Positions 33,934 to 38,915 of a DNA stretch of 38,915 nucleotides are shown here, one piece after another. The stretch is from CAYLJJ01 sp964384025 (GTDB lineage Bacteria; Myxococcota_A; Bradymonadia; UBA7976; UBA1532). Under the pieces are notes generated by a model. The model was not told the origin of the DNA. It searched no databases and saw only the letters and a list, made by a program, of their open reading frames with translations. Where the stretch lies: positions 1 to 38,915 of the forward strand of contig CAYLJJ010000066.1 of NCBI GenBank assembly GCA_964384025.1. Direction: 5' to 3'. Position 1 is the stretch's first letter. Every line of letters starts with the position of its first letter. The translations under genes were made by a program, and so were the position numbers.

Positions 33934-35895
33934 ATGTCGATTCAAGTGGCCACCGTCCGCGATCTTCAATCTGCCGAACATCTCAAGAGCCAAGCCCTTG
34001 CAGAGTCTGACAAAGCTCGAGCCCTTGAGCTGTGGAGCAGCGCTCGTCGCTTTGATCCAGAGAGCGCCACACTCCTGGGACATGAGGCTCTCATCCTCCT
34101 TGATCTGGGTCGTCCTGAAGAGGCGCTGAGGCTCCTGCTCCCCACTCTCCCCCGCTGGCCTCGTCTGATCCACCTGATGAACTTGGCGGGGGTCGCGCTC
34201 TATGAGCTGCGCTATGCACAGGCCGCAGCTCAGCTTTTCAAGCATTGCCTCTGGTTGGATCCCCACTACCCCAGCGCCCATCAAAGCTTGCTTAACGCCG
34301 AGAACCTAAAGAACCCGCGCCGGACCCCCGCTCAGATCCGGCAGATCATCAAAGAGACCCTGAGCGCCGCCGAGGGTACATCTCCCCCCCGGCTCTCGGT
34401 CTGTATGATCGTGCGAGATGAGGAGGAGTTTATCCAGGGCGCCTTGGACTCCGTGAAGGGCCTAGCTTGGGAGATCATCGTGGTGGATACAGGCTCAAAA
34501 GACAGCACGGTGGCTCTGGCTGAGGCTGCCGGAGCCAAGCTGAGTTTCTTTGAATGGTGCGGAGATTTTTCAGCCGCTCGCAATGTCTCCCTTGAGAGGG
34601 CCAGCGGAGAATGGATCTTGGTTTTGGACGCCGATGAGCGTCTCCTGCCTGAGTCTCATACTGTGATCCGCGCGGTGATGGAGGAGTACAGCGGTCAACT
34701 TCGAGTCATCTGTCCCCGAGTCCGCAACTACACCCGCGCGGGTCGCTACCTCAACGATGGCTTCAGCGGCCGCCTCTTTCCTCGCCGGGAGGAGCTTATC
34801 TTTGAAGGACAAGTGCATGAGGAGGTGGGACGAGGGATGCCTGGGATCACCACCGACTACCGCCTGGATATCGGCCTTGATCATTACGGCGCCGATCCAG
34901 AGGTGATGCATGAGAAGGCCAAGGATGCTCGTAACCTAAAGCTCTTAGAGGAGCGCTTGGCGGAGGATCCAGAGGCGCTGATCACCTGGTTCTATCTGGC
35001 CTCTCAGCACTGGATTGGGGGACGCACAGAGCAGGCGCTGGAGGCTTTTGAGCGGGTCCTCAACCTCTATGAGCGCGCCCCCAGTCGCTTTGGGATGGCG
35101 GTGCGTCATGTGCCTGTGCCTTACAGTTATGTGGGTGCAGTGCGAGCCAACCTGGATCTTCAACGCCCTCAAGCGGCTCAGGCGGTCGCCCGGCGGGGTC
35201 TAGCGCGTTTCCCAGAGAACCCAGATCTTTGGTATCACGCCGCCTTTGCTTGGCTTCAGATGGGTGATGCTTCGGAGGCGCGACAGCTGCTAGAGCGAGC
35301 CGCCGAAGGTCGCCTTAAAGGCTATGCCCTCATCAGCATGCATGATCCCAGCATCCCTGCTTGGAAGGCGGAGAAGAGCCTCGCGGATCTGGAGTTTGAG
35401 GCGGGCGAGCAGGCTGCTGCGTTGAGGCGCTATGAGGCCCTCTATGAGCGCCTCCCTGAGGGAGAGGAGCAGGTCACCGCTGCGGCTCGTATGTTGGAGT
35501 TGGCTGCAGATTTGGGGGAGTATCAAGCTTTGATTTCCCACTCCCTCCGCTATCTCGGCCTCAAACCAGAGCAGCGAGAAGTAGCTCTACAGGTGGTTCA
35601 GCTCCTGATTCAACGCCAGGGCCTTGAGCCTGCTGCTGAGCTGCTCAAGGCACTCTTAGCTCTTGAAGCCCTCTCAGACTGGTCAGAAGCTTGGATGGCT
35701 TTAGGGCAGCTTCAGGAGGAGATGGGAGCCGACAGAGAGGCCTTGAGCTGTTATGAGCGGGTGGCTGAGAACCAGCCTCAAGATCCACGCTTCTGGCTGC
35801 GCCTCGCTCAGCTCCTGCTGCGTCTCAACCAGACTCAGGCAGCCGCGGAGGCTTTTCGCGTGGCGAAATCTCTACATTCAGGGGCTCAAGGATAG
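33934..35895 (+). CDS. TPR-flanked family 2 glycosyltransferase
   Basis: 653 residues. TPR-like helices occupy about 15-125. A GT2 domain follows (about 153-330) with L-S-V-C-M-I-V-R-D-E-E, V-V-D-T-G-S-K-D-S-T (183-192) and the metal-binding D232-A-D-E. A long C-terminal TPR solenoid spans about 340-645. This is the layout of SunS-like and related GT2-TPR proteins that glycosylate peptides or cell-surface chains. No membrane segment is seen. The start has no strong ribosome site. Its stop overlaps the convergent hpt gene by 10 bases. Confidence 0.87.
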   Translation: MSIQVATVRDLQSAEHLKSQALAESDKARALELWSSARRFDPESATLLGHEALILLDLGRPEEALRLLLPTLPRWPRLIHLMNLAGVALYELRYAQAAAQLFKHCLWLDPHYPSAHQSLLNAENLKNPRRTPAQIRQIIKETLSAAEGTSPPRLSVCMIVRDEEEFIQGALDSVKGLAWEIIVVDTGSKDSTVALAEAAGAKLSFFEWCGDFSAARNVSLERASGEWILVLDADERLLPESHTVIRAVMEEYSGQLRVICPRVRNYTRAGRYLNDGFSGRLFPRREELIFEGQVHEEVGRGMPGITTDYRLDIGLDHYGADPEVMHEKAKDARNLKLLEERLAEDPEALITWFYLASQHWIGGRTEQALEAFERVLNLYERAPSRFGMAVRHVPVPYSYVGAVRANLDLQRPQAAQAVARRGLARFPENPDLWYHAAFAWLQMGDASEARQLLERAAEGRLKGYALISMHDPSIPAWKAEKSLADLEFEAGEQAAALRRYEALYERLPEGEEQVTAAARMLELAADLGEYQALISHSLRYLGLKPEQREVALQVVQLLIQRQGLEPAAELLKALLALEALSDWSEAWMALGQLQEEMGADREALSCYERVAENQPQDPRFWLRLAQLLLRLNQTQAAAEAFRVAKSLHSGAQG

Positions 35896-36440
35896 GGTGG
35901 AGTCCCATCGCTGCTGATGCCGATAAAGGGCAGGTTGCGTAGGCGCTCGGCGTAATCCAAGCCGTAGCCGATGACAAACTTATCGGGGATGGTGAAGCCC
36001 AGATAGTGTATGGGTACCTGAACCTTAGCGCGCGCGGGTTTATGCAGAAGAGAAGCAACCTTGAGACTGCGCGGACGACGGGTGCTCAGGTTATCCAGGA
36101 GATATTTCATAGTCAATCCGGTGTCTACGATATCCTCGACGATGAGGACATCAAGATCCTTGATAGACTTGCTCAGGTCCTGAGTCATCCGCACCACACC
36201 GCTGCTCTTGGTAGAGTTGCCATAGCTGGACAGCCCCAGAAAGTCCACAGAGATGGGCAGATCGATAGCGCGCACGAGATCTGCCAAAAAGAGGAAGCAG
36301 CCCTTAAGCACTCCGATAAGAAGCAGCTCTTGAGAGTCAGCGTAGTCCTCTTTGATCTGAGCGCCCAGCTCGTGGATACGCTCCTGAAGTTGCTCCTCAG
36401 AGATCAGGACTTCGATACGCTTGGGATCGTAGAAGCTCAT
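35886..36440 (-). CDS. hpt: Hypoxanthine phosphoribosyltransferase
   Basis: 184 residues. The PRPP-binding motif VLIVEDIVDTGLT is at 98-110, with LIGVLKGCFLFLADL and the flexible-loop S-S-Y-G-N-S-T in place. It converts hypoxanthine or guanine plus PRPP to IMP or GMP in purine salvage. It starts 3 bases after the tdk stop, making a nucleotide-salvage operon tdk-hpt, which would suit an organism that feeds on the nucleic acids of others. Confidence 0.95.
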   Translation of the reverse strand: MSFYDPKRIEVLISEEQLQERIHELGAQIKEDYADSQELLLIGVLKGCFLFLADLVRAIDLPISVDFLGLSSYGNSTKSSGVVRMTQDLSKSIKDLDVLIVEDIVDTGLTMKYLLDNLSTRRPRSLKVASLLHKPARAKVQVPIHYLGFTIPDKFVIGYGLDYAERLRNLPFIGISSDGTPPYP

Positions 36441-36443
36441 CGC

Positions 36444-37109
36444 TTAAATCCGGGTGTTGTTAAACGACTCCCCAGAGGTCAAGACTCCGGGGTTGATGGG
36501 TTGAATGCTGCGACCAGGGTGGTTGGGCATTCGCTGTGGCTCTGGAGCAACGGCGTTGGGAGAGTGACAGCGCCGACAGCGGGCCTGATAGATTCCCTTG
36601 GCGCCGATCAGCACCTTACGCTCTTCAGAGTCCATCCGTTGAGAGCGGTTGGCGGGGTTGCCACACACCATACAGACCGCCAACTTCTTGGTGACAAACT
36701 CAGCCACCGCCATAAGCTGGGGGATGGGCTCAAAGGGTCGCCCCAGGTAGTCTTGATCTAGACCCGCGCAGATCACCCGAAGGCCTCGATTGGCCATCTC
36801 CTCCACTGTGGAGATCAGCTCGGTTCCAAAGAACTGACACTCATCAATGCCCACTACTGAGGTATCCTCTTCGAGCAACCCCAGCAGCTCTTCAGCTTTG
36901 GAGACAGCTACACACTCCAAGCGCCCTGCGTCGTGGGTGACGACCGCTTCGCAAGCGTAGCGGTTGTCGGTTTCAGGCTTGAAAACCTGGATCTTGCGTT
37001 TGGCGTAGAGTTCTCGCCGTAGCCTGCTGATCAGCTCCTGGGTCTTACCCGAGAACATGCTCCCGCAGATCACCTCGATCCATCCGCTATTTTCTGGCAG
37101 TCGATGCAT
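36444..37109 (-). CDS. tdk: Thymidine kinase, type II
   Basis: 221 residues. The P-loop G16-S-M-F-S-G-K-T23, catalytic region V-G-I-D-E90-C-Q-F-F, and the structural zinc site C146-x2-C149 ... C178-x2-C181 are all present. It phosphorylates thymidine to dTMP. A tail of about 35 residues after the zinc site is longer than usual and Pro/Asn-rich. First gene of the tdk-hpt unit; AGGT precedes the ATG. Confidence 0.95.
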   Translation of the reverse strand: MHRLPENSGWIEVICGSMFSGKTQELISRLRRELYAKRKIQVFKPETDNRYACEAVVTHDAGRLECVAVSKAEELLGLLEEDTSVVGIDECQFFGTELISTVEEMANRGLRVICAGLDQDYLGRPFEPIPQLMAVAEFVTKKLAVCMVCGNPANRSQRMDSEERKVLIGAKGIYQARCRRCHSPNAVAPEPQRMPNHPGRSIQPINPGVLTSGESFNNTRI

Positions 37110-37307
37110 GGTCAGAACCTATCGGATGGCCCTCCAGGGCACAATGAGGGGGATATGTAAATCTGTTTTTACGTTTAAAATCATAGGTCTGACTGAAGCA
37201 AGGAGAGCTGGACCAAGAGAGAGAGCTTTTCAGAGAAAAACTCTGATATTCAAAGATCTTGGCCTCAAAATCGAGGCATCCAGAGCTTCTACGGAGCCTT
37301 CGATGCT
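37110..37307. other. Intergenic region upstream of tdk
   Basis: 198 bp with no gene that I can support. It is more AT-rich than its surroundings near 37155-37185. A small hairpin, CAGAG-AAAAA-CTCTG (37231-37245), could be part of the end of the radical SAM operon but has no T-run. The tdk promoter should be here; I see no convincing boxes. Confidence 0.5.
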
Positions 37308-38444
37308 TCAGGAGCTGACCGCCTGTGAGGAGGCTAGAGGGCCACTCTCAGCCTCTTTGGCCTGCTTATAGAGGCATCTGAGGATCCCCGACTCACCGTC
37401 TTGATAGAGATGCAGCGCGCCTCCTCCACAGCGTTCATATTCGGAGCAGTCAGCGCAGATGCCCTGTTGAGTCCAGCTGCGATCTCGCAGCGCTTGATAG
37501 CGCGTTTCCCAGACTGTACGAAAACGCTCTGTCTTGATATCCCCCTGAACAAAGGCATCGCTCAGCTCAGGGCAGGCGCCGATGCGACCATCGGAGAGGA
37601 TCCCAGCGATATCCACCCCTGCGCCACACTGGCAGAGATAGGGCCGTACATTGCCTTCGTAACGATTGCCCAGGTAACCCTCCTCAGAGAACTCAGGGCG
37701 GGGGCGCCACTCATCCTTTCGAGATTGATGGACAAACTCCAGGATGTCGCGCACCTGTTGAGCATTAGGGACCAACTCTGGCTGCTCAGCGGCGCGGCCG
37801 ATGGGCATCACTGGAGCCACTCGCCAGAGAGGCACCTTGAGCTGAGCCACATAGCGACGCATCTCGTCGAGGTAGGGGACGGCGGGGGCTGTGATCGTGG
37901 AGATGATCTCCAGTTTGCCACCAAATCCCGCTGCTCTTAGATTGAGGATCGCCTGCTCTACCGCCGCCGAGGCTCCTTCGCCTCGGAGACGATCATTGAT
38001 CTTTGGGGGAGCGTCCATGCTGAGAGAGATGGAGCCGATGCCCGCCTTAACCAGCTTTACTGCCATCTCTTCGCTGATCAGGAAGGCGTTAGAGACCATC
38101 CCAAAGGCGAAGCCATAGTGATGCAGTGCTGAGAAGATCTCCAAGACTCCCTTTTTCATCAGGGGCTCTCCTCCAGTCACCGCGACCATGATGCGGCTGG
38201 AATCAAAGTCCCCAGCGACCTGGCGAATCACCCCGATCCACTGTTCAGCGCTCAGCTCACGGCGCTGCTCTTCCACCGTACAGTTGCTGCCACAGTAGAC
38301 ACAGCTGAGGTTGCAACGTCGGGTGATCTCCAAGAAGAGATAGCGGAGTTGATGCCGCTGCTGCTTCTGCTTTCGATGAAAGAGGTGCTTTTGCCAGAGA
38401 TACTCTCGGCGAAGCGTACTGCGGAGCTCTTGAAGTGCGCTCAC
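37308..38444 (-). CDS. Radical SAM/SPASM peptide-maturase-like enzyme
   Basis: 378 residues from GTG 38444. The radical SAM cluster motif C44-N-L-S-C48-V-Y-C51 and the SAM motif G91-G-E-P94 are intact. A SPASM domain with auxiliary-cluster cysteines follows (C271, C273, C291, then C330-x2-C333-x5-C339 and C357). SPASM enzymes mostly modify ribosomal peptides or proteins (thioether, cyclophane, epimer or decarboxylation chemistry), though some act on other substrates. No RRE/PqqD-like leader-binding domain is seen at the N-terminus (36 basic residues). Its GTG overlaps the stop of the upstream tandem-repeat gene (GTGA), so that protein is the obvious candidate substrate. Confidence 0.9.
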   Translation of the reverse strand: MSALQELRSTLRREYLWQKHLFHRKQKQQRHQLRYLFLEITRRCNLSCVYCGSNCTVEEQRRELSAEQWIGVIRQVAGDFDSSRIMVAVTGGEPLMKKGVLEIFSALHHYGFAFGMVSNAFLISEEMAVKLVKAGIGSISLSMDAPPKINDRLRGEGASAAVEQAILNLRAAGFGGKLEIISTITAPAVPYLDEMRRYVAQLKVPLWRVAPVMPIGRAAEQPELVPNAQQVRDILEFVHQSRKDEWRPRPEFSEEGYLGNRYEGNVRPYLCQCGAGVDIAGILSDGRIGACPELSDAFVQGDIKTERFRTVWETRYQALRDRSWTQQGICADCSEYERCGGGALHLYQDGESGILRCLYKQAKEAESGPLASSQAVSS

Positions 38445-38915
38445 CGCTCTTCACGCCCCTCACGGCAGAGAGGCCAGTGGCTCTCATCCCCAGTGCAGGG
38501 ATCTATCATGGTATGGCCTTGATCGCAATACCACCCGGACCCATACATATCGACGCACTGTTCATCATCTTGGCAGGGCGGAGGACCATACCAAGCGATA
38601 TTACACTGCGCGTCGGGGCGCTCTGGAGAGCCCATATCCACCGGCATAGGGCCATAGTAGGCGACCATAGCGTCGGGCCTAACCGCTGCCTCAGGTGCTC
38701 CCATATCCACCGGCATAGGGCCATAGTAGGCGACCATAGCGTCGGGCCTAACCGNNNNNNNNNNNNNNNNNNNNNNNNNNNNNNNNNNNNNNNNNNNNNN
38801 NNNNNNNNNNNNNNNNNNNNNNNNNNNNNNNNNNNNNNNNNNNNNNNNNNNNNNGGTGCTCCCATATCCACCGGCATAGGGCCATAGTAGGCGACCATAG
38901 CGTCGGGCCGAGGGC
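38441..38915 (-). CDS. Tandem-repeat, Cys-rich protein; candidate substrate of the radical SAM enzyme (partial)
   Basis: The N-terminus lies beyond the right edge and 100 Ns interrupt the gene. The readable part shows 23-residue repeats carrying A-Y-Y-G-P-M-P-V-D-M-G, then a variant A-W-Y-G-P-P-P-C, then a C-terminal domain with six Cys (C-N-I-A ... PPPC-Q-D-D-E-Q-C-V-D-M-Y-G-S-G-W-Y-C ... D-P-C-T-G ... P-L-C) up to TGA at 38441. Tyr-Gly recurs in every repeat and again in the tail. The stop is embedded in the GTGA start of the radical SAM gene. The protein may be secreted, but its start is not seen. I do not recognise a named family. Modification of the Tyr-Gly-Pro or Met/Asp positions is inference from the coupling. 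Confidence 0.7.
   Translation of the reverse strand, partial: PSARRYGRLLWPYAGGYGSTXXXXXXXXXXXXXXXXXXXXXXXXXXXXXXXXXXVRPDAMVAYYGPMPVDMGAPEAAVRPDAMVAYYGPMPVDMGSPERPDAQCNIAWYGPPPCQDDEQCVDMYGSGWYCDQGHTMIDPCTGDESHWPLCREGREER
38641..38915 (-). repeat. 69-bp coding tandem repeats
   Basis: The period is exactly 69 bp (23 codons): copies begin at 38641, 38710 and, after the gap, 38871. The first 38 bases or more are identical in all three copies. Identity at synonymous sites points to recent duplication or gene conversion. True copy number is unknown because of the gap and window edge. Confidence 0.9.
38755..38854. other. 100-N scaffold gap inside the repeat gene
   Basis: Exactly 100 Ns, the conventional size for a gap of unknown length, placed within identical 69-bp repeats. 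The assembler probably could not resolve the repeat array. Confidence 0.95.

Noticed and set aside
33792..34010. Small plus-strand frame between SelD and the GT2 gene
   Set aside because: It runs through the GC hairpin and into the GT2 start region, with no ribosome site or recognisable protein.
36006..36761. 251-residue plus-strand frame opposite hpt and tdk
   Set aside because: It spans two well-supported genes on the other strand and has no family features.
38641..38915. CRISPR-like array
   Set aside because: The repeats are directly adjacent with no unique spacers and keep an open reading frame with a 23-codon period.

Overview
The window reads as a scaffold from a draft or metagenome-assembled genome of a Gram-negative bacterium related to Myxococcota/Bradymonadota (the old deltaproteobacterial predatory groups). 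The clues are several: an outer-membrane lipoprotein built from 'C-D-G-L-D-N-D-x-D-G' repeats, a PEGA protein, a zinc-ribbon Ser/Thr kinase beside an FHA-AAA+ protein, a matrixin with a MYXO-CTERM-like tail, CpXC and HARE-HTH proteins, and a large TPR glycosyltransferase. Two N gaps (13611-13620 and 38755-38854) and a poly-G junk stretch beside the first show that it is an assembled scaffold. No rRNA, tRNA, insertion sequence or CRISPR array was found. Gene density is high, with many 1-4 base start/stop overlaps.

Layout, left to right. 1-4000 (minus): a CpXC/HEAT-like protein, a metallophosphoesterase and a partial HARE-HTH protein in one operon. 4176-5518 (minus): an exported matrixin protease and a small exported partner, divergent from a serpin lipoprotein (5807-7159, plus). 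7164-11899 (minus): an 11-repeat surface lipoprotein and an orphan TAXI-type binding protein. 11995-17552 (minus): the elongasome operon mreB-mreC-mreD-mrdA-rodA. 17796-19505 (plus): a PpiD-like periplasmic foldase with a good sigma-70 promoter.

19524-25551 is a sulfur island. A minus-strand operon (SulP permease, two half-size YeeE/YedE proteins, an ETHE1/Blh-like persulfide dioxygenase and a universal stress protein with a Cys tail) diverges from a sigma-54 activator that is followed by a second YeeE/YedE pair. A near-consensus -24/-12 promoter precedes the SulP operon and a weaker one precedes the second YeeE pair, so the activator probably controls both arms.

25548-29550 holds a transmembrane Ser/Thr kinase, a divergent FHA-AAA+ protein that has lost the sigma-54-contacting GAFTGA loop, and a PEGA protein. 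29552-33785 holds a glycosyltransferase, a NADAR-family protein, a short membrane protein that may be truncated, and a cysteine desulfurase-SelD fusion that would make selenophosphate from Cys-derived chalcogen. 33934-37109 holds a TPR-GT2 glycosyltransferase and the nucleotide salvage pair tdk-hpt.

The right end (37308-38915, minus) is the most novel part. A radical SAM/SPASM enzyme is translationally coupled (GTGA overlap) to a gene encoding perfect 23-residue tandem repeats carrying A-Y-Y-G-P-M-P-V-D-M-G, followed by a six-Cys C-terminal domain. This looks like a substrate-maturase pair for a ribosomally made, post-translationally modified protein that I cannot assign to a named class. The substrate gene is cut by the window edge and by an assembly gap inside its repeats.
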